Positions 6,640-15,854 of a stretch of DNA of 64,000 bases are shown here, piece by piece. This DNA comes from Kutzneria chonburiensis (GTDB lineage: Bacteria > Actinomycetota > Actinomycetes > Mycobacteriales > Pseudonocardiaceae), in assembly GCF_028622115.1 (NCBI RefSeq), contig NZ_CP097263.1:2294001-2358000 (forward strand), in the 5' to 3' direction. A program made the position numbers and the translations under genes. Numbering within the stretch: the stretch's first letter is position 1; each line of letters opens with the position of its first letter. The notes beneath the pieces are model-generated. The model made no database searches and had not been told where the DNA came from. It saw only the letters and a list, made by a program, of their open reading frames with translations.

Positions 6640-9600
6640 TCAGATGCCGGCCAAGGAAAGCGCGTCGGGGCGGGGCAACGCCAGACCTCGGCGGTAGGCG
6701 GTGTCGAAGTCGTCGCCGATGAGGGCGCGGGCGGCGGCGATGGTGCGGGCTACCTCGGTGTCGCCGACGAGCTCGGTGCCGCGGATGACGACGGAAGCGC
6801 CGAGGAGGAGGGCGGCCTGCGTGCCGTCGCCCTCGAGGACGGCGAGGGAGGCGAGGCCCTCGGCGATGTCGGCGGCCACGAGGTGCAGGCCGGCGGCGGT
6901 GGAGCGGACCTGGTCGTGGAGGGAGCGGACGGCGGCGGGGTCGGTGGCGAGGTGGGCGAGCCCGACAAGCACGGCGGAACGAACGCCGGAAGCGCCGACG
7001 GTGTCGGCGCGGGAGCCGGCGAGGGCGAGCTCGTAGAAATGCTGGGCCTCGGACCGACGGCCCAGCAGACGGGCGATGTCGCCGAGACCCCGCTGCGCGT
7101 TGGCGATGGTCTCGGGAATGCCGGTACGACGGGCGAGCACCTCGGCCCGCAGGTAGTCCTGCTGTGCCCCGGCCAGATCACCGGAGTGCAGCAGCCGCGC
7201 AGCGCGGCGGCAGGTCAGGTCGGCGAGGTCCTCCATGCCCTCCAACTCGGCGGTGAGCGAAATGGCCTCGTCGGTCAGCCGCAGCGCCTCGTCGAACTCG
7301 CCACGCCAGTGGGCGAGCATGGCCAAGGCGTCGACGGCGTTGGACATGCCCCATCGGTCACCGACGGCCCGATACCGGACGAGCGCCTGCTCGAAGCCGT
7401 CACGGGCCGTCGCGATGTCGCCGGTGAACAGGCCGTTCCACCCGGCGGAGAAGTGCCGCAGCCCCTGTAGCCAGCCCGAGGAGTCGAAGTAGGTCTCGGC
7501 CGGCCGGTCGTCGGGCACGTCGAGCGGCCCGGCGGTCAACGCCCACAACACCACGAGGTACGGCAGCCGAGGCGGCGAGGCCTGGGCGAAGACGATGGCC
7601 CGGGCGGCGGCGAGATGCGGCAGCAGCCACGGGGTCTCGGCCCCGTGCACGATCACGGCGTTGAGCACGCAGAGCACGTACTCCTCGGACAGCCCCTCCG
7701 GCGGCGTGGTGCCGATCTTGCCGAGCAGCTCGGTGGCGATGGGCGCGACCTCGGCCCGCAACCCCCGCAGATACCAGTACGAAGCGAGTTCGCCGGCCAG
7801 CAGCAGCGCGGTGTGCGGCGCGGTGTGCACGGCCCGCCGCAGCGCGGCGAGGATGTTGGCGTGCTCGGTGTTGAGCAGCGCGATCCACCCCAGCTGCTCA
7901 GAACCGCGAAGGTGCGGCTCGGCGGTCTGCACGAGCTCCAGGAAGTACGCCAGATGCGCGTCACGAACGGCGTCGGCCTCGCTGAGATGCTCGGCGCAGA
8001 AGGCACGGATGGTCTCGAGCATCCGGTAGCGCCCGTCGACGACCTCGATGAACGACTTGTCGACGAGGTCGGCCAGCAGCTCGATGGCGTCGGGCAGCGC
8101 GCACACGCGTTCGGCGGCGGCCAGGCTGGCGCCGCCGGTGAACACGGTCAGCCGCCGGGCGACGGCCTGTTCGGAAGGGCTGAGCAGATCCCAGCTCCAG
8201 CCCACGACGGCATGCAGGGTCTGGTGCCGGTGCGCCTTGGTGCGGTCGCCCCGGGACAGCAGCTGGAACCGGTCGTCGAGCCGCGCGGCGATGTCGGCCG
8301 GCGACAGGGTGCGCAGGCGCGCGGCGGCGAGCTCGATGGCCAGCGGCAGCCCGTCCAGCCCGGCGCAGATTCGGTCGATCAGCGACGGGTCCGCGACGAA
8401 GTCCCGTCGCACGGCCAAAGCCCGGTCGGTGAACAGCCTGCGAGCGGCCTCGGGAGTGAGCCCGCTGAGCGGATGGAGGGTCTCGCCGGTGATGCCCAGC
8501 GCCTCACGGCTGGTGGCCAGCACCCGCAGCCGTGGACACGCGGCGAGCAGTTCGTGCATGAGCTGCGCGATGTCGGCGATCACGTGCTCGCAGTTGTCCA
8601 CGAGCAGCAGCACCGGCCGGTCGGCCAGCGCCGTGGTGAGCCGGTCGACGATGTCGCCGGTCGCGGCAGCCGAGAAGCCGCCCGCATCGCGGAGTCCCAG
8701 TGCGGCGACGAGGGCATGCGCGACCTGGTCGCCCTCGGCCAACGCGGCCAGGTCGACGAAGCAGATCTCGCCGTCCAACGTCCCCGCGGCTTCTACGGCC
8801 AGGCGCGTCTTGCCGGCGCCGCCGGGCCCGAGCAAGGTCACCAGCCGTGACGTGCCGAGCAGCGCGGCGACGTAGTCCCGCTCCTCCGCGCGTCCGACGA
8901 AGCTGGTCAGCTGCGCCGGCAATGCACGTTTCTTGGGACGGTCCTGCGAGCGCAGCACGGCCAGGTGCGTCTCGGCGAGCTCAGGCGAGGGGTCGGCGCC
9001 GAGCTCGTCGGCCAGCAGCGTGCGGGCCTCCTCGAACACCTCCAGCGCCTCGGCCTGCCGCCCGGCGGCGTAGAGGGCCCGCATGAGCAGCGCCCGTTGC
9101 CGTTCCCGCAGCGGGTTACGGGCGACGGCCTGCCGCAGCTCGGCGATCAGCCCGGGGTTGTCGCCGGCGGCCAACTCCGCCTCGAAGAGGTCCTCGCTGG
9201 CGGTCATCCGCAGCTCTTCGAGTCGCGTCGCCTCGGCCTCGGCCAGCGGCGCGTCGCTCAACGCCGGCCCACGCCACAGGTGCAGCGCCTCGCGCAGCAG
9301 CTTGGCCGCACGGGCGTGATCGCCGCCGGCCAGGGCGTGCCGGCCGTCGGCGGCCAGCCGGGCGAACACGTGAGCGTCGATCTCCACCCAGTTCGCCGAC
9401 AGTCGGTAGCCGGTCGGGTGGGATTCGATCTCGCCGGCCAGCGCGCGGCGCAGCCGGGACACCTGGGCCTGGAGCGCGTTGACGGCGTTGGCCGGCGGGT
9501 CCTCCCCGTACAGGCCGTCGATGAGCCGCTCGGTGGTGACGATCTGCCCGGCGTCCACCAGCAGCAGCGTCAGCAACGTCCGCACCCGCGGTCCGCCGAC

Positions 9601-9660
9601 GGGGACCTCGTCCCCGTCGGCGGACCACATCAGGGTCGAGCCGAGCACACCGAACCGCAT
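6640..9660 (-). CDS. AfsR/SARP-type regulator with NB-ARC ATPase and TPR region
   Basis: A 1006-residue regulator. Residues 1-95 are an OmpR-type winged helix (PRVRTLLTLLLVDAG, VNALQAQVSRLRRAL); 97-240 form a bacterial transcriptional activation (BTAD) domain; from 250 an NB-ARC type ATPase follows with P-loop GPGGAGKT (278-285) and Walker B-like LLLVDNCEHV. The C-terminal half is helical with TPR-like repeats. Such proteins activate secondary metabolism or other pathways when ATP-bound. I chose ATG 9660 because the longer frame upstream is antisense-like and overlaps the GH92 gene. No biosynthetic cluster is nearby; it follows the GH92 gene by 11 bases. Confidence 0.9.
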   Translation of the reverse strand: MRFGVLGSTLMWSADGDEVPVGGPRVRTLLTLLLVDAGQIVTTERLIDGLYGEDPPANAVNALQAQVSRLRRALAGEIESHPTGYRLSANWVEIDAHVFARLAADGRHALAGGDHARAAKLLREALHLWRGPALSDAPLAEAEATRLEELRMTASEDLFEAELAAGDNPGLIAELRQAVARNPLRERQRALLMRALYAAGRQAEALEVFEEARTLLADELGADPSPELAETHLAVLRSQDRPKKRALPAQLTSFVGRAEERDYVAALLGTSRLVTLLGPGGAGKTRLAVEAAGTLDGEICFVDLAALAEGDQVAHALVAALGLRDAGGFSAAATGDIVDRLTTALADRPVLLLVDNCEHVIADIAQLMHELLAACPRLRVLATSREALGITGETLHPLSGLTPEAARRLFTDRALAVRRDFVADPSLIDRICAGLDGLPLAIELAAARLRTLSPADIAARLDDRFQLLSRGDRTKAHRHQTLHAVVGWSWDLLSPSEQAVARRLTVFTGGASLAAAERVCALPDAIELLADLVDKSFIEVVDGRYRMLETIRAFCAEHLSEADAVRDAHLAYFLELVQTAEPHLRGSEQLGWIALLNTEHANILAALRRAVHTAPHTALLLAGELASYWYLRGLRAEVAPIATELLGKIGTTPPEGLSEEYVLCVLNAVIVHGAETPWLLPHLAAARAIVFAQASPPRLPYLVVLWALTAGPLDVPDDRPAETYFDSSGWLQGLRHFSAGWNGLFTGDIATARDGFEQALVRYRAVGDRWGMSNAVDALAMLAHWRGEFDEALRLTDEAISLTAELEGMEDLADLTCRRAARLLHSGDLAGAQQDYLRAEVLARRTGIPETIANAQRGLGDIARLLGRRSEAQHFYELALAGSRADTVGASGVRSAVLVGLAHLATDPAAVRSLHDQVRSTAAGLHLVAADIAEGLASLAVLEGDGTQAALLLGASVVIRGTELVGDTEVARTIAAARALIGDDFDTAYRRGLALPRPDALSLAGI

Positions 9661-9671
9661 TGATCCATTAT

Positions 9672-12515
9672 TCAGGCCACGGAGATGGCGAAGACATGCA
9701 TGGCTCCCTGGTTCGTCGACGCCGGCAATGTCACGCTGCGCACCTGCTTGCCGGCGGTGAGTGACGCGGGCGTAGTGGCGAACAGGTAGGTCTTCAGACT
9801 CGAGCCGTCGGCGGCGTTCCAGTGGGCGATCGTGGCCGCGATGGTGTTGCCCGACTGGGCGGTGCCGACGGCCCAGTCCGTCATGGTGATCGACACCGAC
9901 GAGGTGGTGCCATCGGTGTAGGTGACGGTCGCGGTGCCGGTGGCCGGCCCGTTGCTGGCGCTGCCCAGGAACGAGATCCGGCTGGCCGACCGGCCGCCCA
10001 GATCGATCACCTGCCCGTTGACCAGCCAGTTGTCCGGCTTGCCGGCCGCGGCCGTCGGCCACGTGAAGCTCATCCCGTTGGCGCTGACCGTGCCGCCGGG
10101 GTTGATGCCGGCCGCCGACAGGGCCTGTACGGAGTAGCTGTGCCCGGACGAGTCGAGGTTGGCGGTGGTGGCGGCCCCGTCGTTGGAGGCGCCGATGTTG
10201 TTGAAGCCGTTCTGGCCGTCGGAGAACGACGGCGGGGCGTCACCGGAGCGGGTGCCCCAGGACGTCGGCGAGCCGGTGAGCGTGAAGTCGACGGTCCCGC
10301 CGTTGGCCACGAACGACTCCGGCAGCCAGGTCCGCGACTGCCCGACCCCGTTGACCGCCAGCGCCGACACGTACTGGTTGCTGGCCGACGACGCGGGCGC
10401 GTTCACGGTGATCACCCGGCCGTTGTCGCGGCTGATCACGGCCTGGGTGAAGATCGGGCTGGCCAGCACCAGCTCCGCCCGGCCGGTGACCGAGGGGTAC
10501 ATGCCCAATGCTCCCCAGACGTAGCTGGCGGACAGCTCGCCGAGGTCGTCGTTGCCCTGCAACCCGTTGGGGGCGTTGGTGAACAGACTCGACAGCACCC
10601 GCCGGACCAGGGCCTGCGTCTTGCTCGGCGCGCCGACCCAGTCGTACAGGTAGGGCGTGCCGATGGTCGGCTCGTTGGTCAGCCACGCGTACGCCCCGTT
10701 GACCACGCCGGCGTTGAGCTGGCTGAAGAAGGTGTCGAGCCGGCTGGAGACGGTCGCGTTGCCGCCCATCTTGGCCACCAGAGCGGCCACGTTCTGCGGC
10801 ACCATCCAGCTGTACTGGGTGCCGGTGCCCTCGACGTACTGGTCGTTGTTGTCGGAGTTGAGGTTGTAGTCGGTGGCGAACAGCCCGTTCTGGTAGCGCG
10901 GCGTGATCGACTTCGTGGCCGGGCTGAACAGGTTCTGCCAGTTCTGGGCCCGCTGCATGAAGGCGTTGTAGTTGGCGGTGTCGCCGAGCCGTCCGGCCAG
11001 CTGCGCGATCCCGAAGTCGTCGATGGCGTACTCCAGCGTGGTGGCCCCCGGACCCCACACGTTGCTGGTGCCGCGCGGGATGTAGCCGGTGCCGGCGTAC
11101 TCGTACAGGCCGCCGCGGATGGTCTTGGTCGCCGGCAGCGACTGGGTGGAGACCATGCTGGACAGCGCGCCGGCGGCGTCGAAGCCGGTGCCGCCGAAGG
11201 AGTAGATGCTGGACACGACCGACTGGAGCGAGTCGCCGTTCATGATGTTCGTGGCCACGTTGGCGTACGGCCAGTTGTACCAGCTGCCGGCCTGGTTGGC
11301 GTCGTTGACCAGCGACTGGGCCAGGTCGGAGCCGACGCTCGGGAACAGCAGGGTGATCAGCTGCACCTCGGAGCGGTAGACGTCCCAGCCGGAGAAGTTG
11401 GCGTACTGGTGGTGCCCGGCGGCGACGGTGTGGATCTGGCCGTCCATGCCGGGGTACTCGCCGTTGCTGTCGTCGAAGACGTTGGGGTGCAACAGCGAGT
11501 GGTAGAGCGCCGTGTAGAACACGCTCTGCTGGGTCGCCGACCCGCCGGTGGTGTTGATCGCGCCCAGCTTGGCCGCCCAGGTGGTGGCTGCGTTGGCCGC
11601 CACGGTGTCGAAGCCGGCCGACGGGTTCTCCGCGGTCACGTTGGCGGCGGCGTTGGCCGTGCGCACATAGGACAGTCCAACCCGGACGGTGACGGTGGAA
11701 CCGGCCGGGAAGGTCAGGTAGGTGCCGGTGTTCGTGCCGGACGCCGAGGTGCCGCGGGCGGTGACGGTGCCGCCGTTCCACGTGCCGAAGTTGCTGACGG
11801 CCTGGTCGAACTTGGCCGAGAAGTACACGGTGTAGCTGCCGCCGCCGCAGGTCCCGGTGCTGCGGGCCGACCCGGTGACGGTGTTGCCGCTGATCGCCAC
11901 CGACGAGGCGCTGGTGCCGTTGGCCGAGCCGCCGGCGTTGATCAGCACGGTGGACGACGCGCCGGCCGGGAAGGTGAAGCGGGCCATGCCGGTGCGGGTG
12001 GTCGCGGTCAGGTCGACCTTGGCCCCGTTGGCCAGGGTGACGCCGTAGCGGCCGGGGCTGGCGGTCTCGGTGCTGTGGCTGAAGCCGGAGCGGTAGGCGG
12101 CGGCGTTGGTCGCGGGGGAGGAGGGCAGCGATCCGTTGCCGTTGAGGCTGCCGGTGTAGGGCATGAACGGCAGGTCGTGGAAGCCGAACGAGCCCTCGCA
12201 GCCGGTGCCGTCGAGGTGGGTGAGGCTGAAGCCGCGGATCTGGTTGGCCGGGTACTCGTAGCCGCCCCAGTTGTCCGCGCCGGACGCCGTGTTGTACGTG
12301 TCCGGGCTGAACTGGACCATGCCGAACGGCGTCGTCGCGCCGGGGAAGGTGTTGCCGTAGCCCTTGCCGAAGGGCGGGTAGCTGGCGTTGGGGTTGTTCT
12401 GGGTGCCGATGAACGGGTTCACCGACCCGACCGGGTCGGCCGCCGCCGTGAACGGCGCCGCGACCAGCACCGACAGGGCCATCAGGACCGAAACGACGAG
12501 AGCAGGGGGTCTCAT
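9672..12515 (-). CDS. secreted GH92 family glycosidase (alpha-mannosidase type)
   Basis: A 947-residue secreted enzyme. A Sec signal peptide (hydrophobic ALVVSVLMALSVLVAA, cleavage near AAADP) is followed by the GH92 N-terminal signature VNPFIGT...FPGATTPFGMVQFSPDT and the catalytic-domain motif GNDDLGELSASYVWGALGMYP near residue 665. GH92 enzymes are Ca-dependent exo-alpha-mannosidases. After about residue 765 comes an extra beta-rich module (FNNIGASNDG..., ending MHVFAISVA) common at the C-terminus of actinobacterial GH92 proteins. It likely trims extracellular mannans or glycoproteins. The AfsR-like gene follows, and a palindromic operator lies just upstream. Confidence 0.93.
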   Translation of the reverse strand: MRPPALVVSVLMALSVLVAAPFTAAADPVGSVNPFIGTQNNPNASYPPFGKGYGNTFPGATTPFGMVQFSPDTYNTASGADNWGGYEYPANQIRGFSLTHLDGTGCEGSFGFHDLPFMPYTGSLNGNGSLPSSPATNAAAYRSGFSHSTETASPGRYGVTLANGAKVDLTATTRTGMARFTFPAGASSTVLINAGGSANGTSASSVAISGNTVTGSARSTGTCGGGSYTVYFSAKFDQAVSNFGTWNGGTVTARGTSASGTNTGTYLTFPAGSTVTVRVGLSYVRTANAAANVTAENPSAGFDTVAANAATTWAAKLGAINTTGGSATQQSVFYTALYHSLLHPNVFDDSNGEYPGMDGQIHTVAAGHHQYANFSGWDVYRSEVQLITLLFPSVGSDLAQSLVNDANQAGSWYNWPYANVATNIMNGDSLQSVVSSIYSFGGTGFDAAGALSSMVSTQSLPATKTIRGGLYEYAGTGYIPRGTSNVWGPGATTLEYAIDDFGIAQLAGRLGDTANYNAFMQRAQNWQNLFSPATKSITPRYQNGLFATDYNLNSDNNDQYVEGTGTQYSWMVPQNVAALVAKMGGNATVSSRLDTFFSQLNAGVVNGAYAWLTNEPTIGTPYLYDWVGAPSKTQALVRRVLSSLFTNAPNGLQGNDDLGELSASYVWGALGMYPSVTGRAELVLASPIFTQAVISRDNGRVITVNAPASSASNQYVSALAVNGVGQSRTWLPESFVANGGTVDFTLTGSPTSWGTRSGDAPPSFSDGQNGFNNIGASNDGAATTANLDSSGHSYSVQALSAAGINPGGTVSANGMSFTWPTAAAGKPDNWLVNGQVIDLGGRSASRISFLGSASNGPATGTATVTYTDGTTSSVSITMTDWAVGTAQSGNTIAATIAHWNAADGSSLKTYLFATTPASLTAGKQVRSVTLPASTNQGAMHVFAISVA

Positions 12516-12531
12516 CCGTTACCGCCTTCGC

Positions 12532-12545
12532 TGACATCGATGTCA
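12532..12545. promoter_or_regulatory. 14-bp palindrome upstream of the GH92 gene
   Basis: TGACATCGATGTCA is a perfect palindrome 17 bases upstream of the GH92 start and in the gap before the divergent phosphotransferase gene. A central CG and this length fit LacI-family operators that control sugar-utilisation genes, but no LacI gene is in the window, so the regulator is inferred and may be encoded elsewhere. Confidence 0.6.
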
Positions 12546-12627
12546 CCACGCGTTGGCGGGACGGTACGGCCAGTTGATTGGTCTAAACAAGATACGGACG
12601 GTGGTTCTGTCCTTGAATACTGCGGAG

Positions 12628-13398
12628 ATGGACAACGGCGCGGTGGCCGCGGCCAGGTCGGTCGCCGACGAGCTGGGCCTGGCGGTGGACCGCACGGTCG
12701 TGGTGCAGGACTCCAACAAGCTCACGCTGCGGCTGCTGCCGTGTGACGTGCTGGCCCGGGTCGCGCCGGCGACCGACCAGGTCGCCCAGTTCGAGATCGA
12801 CCTCGCTGCCCGGCTGACGGACTCCCCGGTGGCGGCGCTCGAGTCGCCGCACGTCCACGAGCGCGACGGCTTCGTGGTCACGCTGTGGACCTACTACGAA
12901 TCTCGCGGCCCCGTCGCGCCGGCCGACTACGCCGAGGCGCTGGCCCAACTGCACGCCGGCATGCGCGAGGTCGACATCCCCACACCTCACTTCACCGACC
13001 GAGTCGAAGCCGCGCAACGACTTCTGGCCGACCGCGACCGCACGCCGGAGCTCCCTGAGGACGACCGCCGACTCCTGGTCGACACGTTGCGGCACGAGAT
13101 CGGCGGCGCTGACGAGCAGGTGCTGCACGGCGAGCCGCACCCGGGCAACCTGCTGAACACCGCCCACGGTCCGCTGTTCATCGACCTGGAAACCTGCTGC
13201 CGTGGGCCGATCGAGTTCGACCTGGCCCACGCACCGAAGGACGTCGCCGACCATTACCCGGACGTCGATCACGACCGGCTCCAGGCCTGTCGACGTCTCG
13301 TGCTGGCGATGATCACGACGTGGCGCTGGGACCGCGACGACCAACTCCCCGACGGGCGGCGGTTGGCCGAGCAATGGCTGTGCGAACTCCGGTCCTGA
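12628..13398 (+). CDS. aminoglycoside phosphotransferase (APH)-like kinase
   Basis: A protein of about 256 residues from the ATG at 12628; a GTG at 12601 would add nine. The kinase catalytic loop reads VLHGEPHPGNLL (HG.PH.GN in place of HGDLHPGN), and the metal-binding motif is PLFIDLETCCRGPIEFDLAH. The ALAQLHAGM helix is also typical of the APH/choline kinase fold. The Asp of the canonical HGD is Glu here, which might lower activity. The substrate is unknown. It is divergent from the GH92 gene across a gap that contains the palindrome. Confidence 0.82.
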   Translation: MDNGAVAAARSVADELGLAVDRTVVVQDSNKLTLRLLPCDVLARVAPATDQVAQFEIDLAARLTDSPVAALESPHVHERDGFVVTLWTYYESRGPVAPADYAEALAQLHAGMREVDIPTPHFTDRVEAAQRLLADRDRTPELPEDDRRLLVDTLRHEIGGADEQVLHGEPHPGNLLNTAHGPLFIDLETCCRGPIEFDLAHAPKDVADHYPDVDHDRLQACRRLVLAMITTWRWDRDDQLPDGRRLAEQWLCELRS

Positions 13399-13517
13399 CC
13401 GCCCACCCTTTCCCGCGAAAGGCGCAGGACCGAGTCCATCCCCTGACCGGCTTCACTCGATCGGTCACACCCTTGTTCCACTTCGCACGAGTCTTCTCCA
13501 GGTGTAAAAATCGGCCC

Positions 13518-14792
13518 ATGCGACGCACGGAACAGGCGACCCAGGTCAATCTGAACTGGCCCCACCTGCGGACCGTCCGCCGGAATCCGCTGCGCGCGAA
13601 ACTGGCCGAGCGGCTGTTCCGGTGGACCGTGCGTGATCTCCCGTTGTCGGTCACCCTGCCCGACGGCACCAGGTTCGGGAAGGGCGCGGCCGGCGATCCC
13701 ACGCTCACGGTCAACGATCCCGAGGTCTTCTTCTCCCGGACGGGCCGGGACCGCTCCCTCGGCTTCGGCGAGGCGTACCTGCTCGGCGCGTGGGACTGCG
13801 GGAAATCCCCGCTCCTCGAGCCGGCCGCGGCCGACGAGCTGGTGGCCTGGCTGGCCGTCTACAGCGAGCACCTGAAAGCCATGGAGACGCCGCTGTACTA
13901 CCGGCTGCGCAGCCTGCTGCACCTCGCCCATCCACTGTCCCAGCGCAACAGCGAGGAAGGTGCGCTGGCCAACGTGCAGGCGCACTACGACCTCAACGGC
14001 CGGCTGTTCGAGACCTTCCTCGACGAGGCGATGATCTACTCGTCGGCGTGGTTCGAGCCGGGGGACGATCTGGCGTCGGCCCAGCGGCGCAAGGTCGACG
14101 GCATCCTCGATCTGGCCCAGGTGGGGCCGGGCACGCGGCTGCTGGACATCGGGTCCGGGTTCGGCGGCCTGGCGCTGCGGGCCGCGTCGGAGCGGCGGGC
14201 CGACGTCGTCGGGCTGACGCTGTCGGAAAGCCAGCTCGAATACGCCTCGACGCGAGCCCGCAACGCCGGGCTCGATGGCCGGGTCGGCTTCCTGCTCGAG
14301 GATTTCCGACGCCACCGGGGTGTCTACGACGCGGTGGTGAGCGTCGAGATGATCGAGGCGGTCGGTTCCGAATACTGGGTCGAGTACTTCCAGGCCGTCG
14401 AGCGGCACCTGAAGCCCGGCGGTTTCTTCGGGCTTCAGGTGATCACCTTTCCGCATCGGCGAATGCTGGCGGCGAAGAAGGATTTCAGCTGGGTCGACCG
14501 GTACATCTTTCCCGGCGGCGAGCTGCCGAGCCTGCGTGAGATCAACCGGATCCTCAAGGCGCACACCGGCATGGAGATGGTGGCGACGCGACGGCTCAGC
14601 GACTCGTACGCGGAAACGCTGCGGCAGTGGCGAGTCCGGTTCGTCGAGGCGCACGATGCCGTGACCGCACTGGGTTTCGACGAGACTTTCTGCCGGCTGT
14701 GGGTGCTCTACTTCGCCTATTTCGAGGCCGGATTCCGCTCCCGGTACTGCGATGTGTGGCAGGTCGGCATCCGCAAGAATGCGTCACCGTGA
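13518..14792 (+). CDS. cyclopropane-fatty-acyl-phospholipid synthase family methyltransferase
   Basis: A 424-residue SAM-dependent enzyme that would add a methylene group across a double bond of membrane-lipid acyl chains. The N-terminal 130 residues form the small lipid-binding domain (GFGEAYLLGAWDC). The SAM domain has HYDLNGRLF, YSSAWF, LLDIGSGFGGLAL and VVSVEMIEAVG, all hallmarks of CFA synthases. The ATG at 13518 is chosen because the longer frame overlaps the preceding gene. The 3' end overlaps the convergent GNAT gene by nine bases. The 119-bp upstream gap shows no clear terminator. Confidence 0.93.
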   Translation: MRRTEQATQVNLNWPHLRTVRRNPLRAKLAERLFRWTVRDLPLSVTLPDGTRFGKGAAGDPTLTVNDPEVFFSRTGRDRSLGFGEAYLLGAWDCGKSPLLEPAAADELVAWLAVYSEHLKAMETPLYYRLRSLLHLAHPLSQRNSEEGALANVQAHYDLNGRLFETFLDEAMIYSSAWFEPGDDLASAQRRKVDGILDLAQVGPGTRLLDIGSGFGGLALRAASERRADVVGLTLSESQLEYASTRARNAGLDGRVGFLLEDFRRHRGVYDAVVSVEMIEAVGSEYWVEYFQAVERHLKPGGFFGLQVITFPHRRMLAAKKDFSWVDRYIFPGGELPSLREINRILKAHTGMEMVATRRLSDSYAETLRQWRVRFVEAHDAVTALGFDETFCRLWVLYFAYFEAGFRSRYCDVWQVGIRKNASP

Positions 14793-15254
14793 CAGATCAA
14801 GGTGGTATGTCTCGCCGACCACGTCGACGCCGAACCGCCGTTCCGGCTGCTCGCCGACGAGGGCGAAACCGCGCCGCAGATAGACCTGGCGGGCCGCCTC
14901 CTGCCAGTTCGTCGTCCACAGCCGCAGCCGCTTGAAGCCCTGTGCCCGGGCGTGTTCCACGCAGGTGTCGACCAGCCGGCCGCCGATGCCGTGACCGCGG
15001 CCGTCCGGGTGCACGAGCAGGATCCGCAGCACCGCGTCGCCGTCGTCGCCGGCCATGCAGGACACGCACCCGACCCGCTGCCCGTCCAGCTCCGCGATCC
15101 ACACCGCGTCGCGCACCGGGTCGAGTTCGCCGACGATCCCGGCCACCAGCCGTTCGAAGCTGGCGTCCCAGCCCAGCTCACGGGCGTAGAGCTCGCCGTG
15201 CGCCTGCACGATCCAGCCCAGATCACCCGGTTGGTCCGCAGTTCTGATCAGCAT
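14784..15254 (-). CDS. GNAT-family N-acetyltransferase
   Basis: A 156-residue GNAT protein starting MLIRTADQPGDLGWIV. The acetyl-CoA loop is GRGHGIGGRLV (Q/RxxGxG/A type) and the C-terminal segment QVYLRRGFALVGE is typical. A two-cysteine stretch GCVSCMAGDDGDA precedes the core strand. Similar domains occur next to or fused with MarR-type regulators. It is divergent from a TetR gene, with a perfect inverted repeat between them, so repression by that TetR protein is likely. Confidence 0.88.
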   Translation of the reverse strand: MLIRTADQPGDLGWIVQAHGELYARELGWDASFERLVAGIVGELDPVRDAVWIAELDGQRVGCVSCMAGDDGDAVLRILLVHPDGRGHGIGGRLVDTCVEHARAQGFKRLRLWTTNWQEAARQVYLRRGFALVGEQPERRFGVDVVGETYHLDLSR

Positions 15255-15264
15255 GGCCGCCTCC

Positions 15265-15284
15265 ACTGAAACGAGTGTTTCAGT
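15265..15284. promoter_or_regulatory. inverted-repeat operator between GNAT and TetR genes
   Basis: ACTGAAAC (15265-15272) and GTTTCAGT (15277-15284) form a perfect 8-bp inverted repeat with a 4-base spacer, lying 11 bases from the GNAT start and 13 from the TetR start. Size and position fit a TetR dimer site controlling both genes. The TATCCTACTGAAAC on the minus strand and GGATAG on the plus strand may be part of overlapping promoters. Confidence 0.72.
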
Positions 15285-15296
15285 AGGATAGCTCTC

Positions 15297-15839
15297 ATGT
15301 CCGACCGCCGCGACGACCTCCTGCGCCAGGCCTACGACTACGCCCTGGAGCACGGCCTGGCCGATTTGTCCCTGCGTCCGCTGGCCACCGCCATCGGTTC
15401 CAGCCCGCGGGTGCTGCTGTTCCTGTTCGGCAGCAAGGACGGCCTGGTCCGCGAGCTGCTGGCCCGTGCCCGTGCCGACCAGCTGGAACTGCTCGCCCAG
15501 ACCGGCGGCCGCAGCCTTCCCGAGGTCGCCGCCGCTGTCTGGTCCTGGCTGGCCGCGCCCGAGCACCGGGCCCTGCTCACCCTGTGGCTGGAGGGCTACG
15601 GCCGGTCCCTCGTCGTCCCCGACGGTCCGTGGGCCGAGTTCGCCCGCACCACGGTCGAGGACTGGCTCAAGGTGTTGGCCGACGCCCAGCCCGACCCCGC
15701 CACGCCGGCCGCCGAAGCCCAGCGCACCCTCGTGCTGGCCGTCCTGCGCGGCGCGTTGCTCGATCTCCTCGCCACCGGCGACGTGGAGCGGACCACCGCC
15801 GCGGTTCGGACGGTCATGGCCGAATATGGCCAGACCTGA
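15297..15839 (+). CDS. TetR/AcrR-family transcriptional regulator
   Basis: A 180-residue regulator. The N-terminal helix-turn-helix spans about residues 8-55: LLRQAYDYALEHGLADLSLRPLATAIGSSPRVLLFLFGSKDGLV, with the LFLFGSK end of the recognition region typical of TetR proteins. The C-terminal helical domain has a Trp-rich segment (AVWSWLAAPEH) likely lining a ligand pocket. It is divergent from the GNAT gene and has a palindrome in the shared upstream region, indicating autoregulation. Confidence 0.9.
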   Translation: MSDRRDDLLRQAYDYALEHGLADLSLRPLATAIGSSPRVLLFLFGSKDGLVRELLARARADQLELLAQTGGRSLPEVAAAVWSWLAAPEHRALLTLWLEGYGRSLVVPDGPWAEFARTTVEDWLKVLADAQPDPATPAAEAQRTLVLAVLRGALLDLLATGDVERTTAAVRTVMAEYGQT

Positions 15840-15854
15840 GCCGCCGGTCCGGCG

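Noticed and set aside
9822-12746. 974-codon plus-strand open frame
   Set aside because: Exactly antisense to the GH92 gene, which has a signal peptide and family motifs; the plus-strand translation is low-complexity Val/Gly/Arg.
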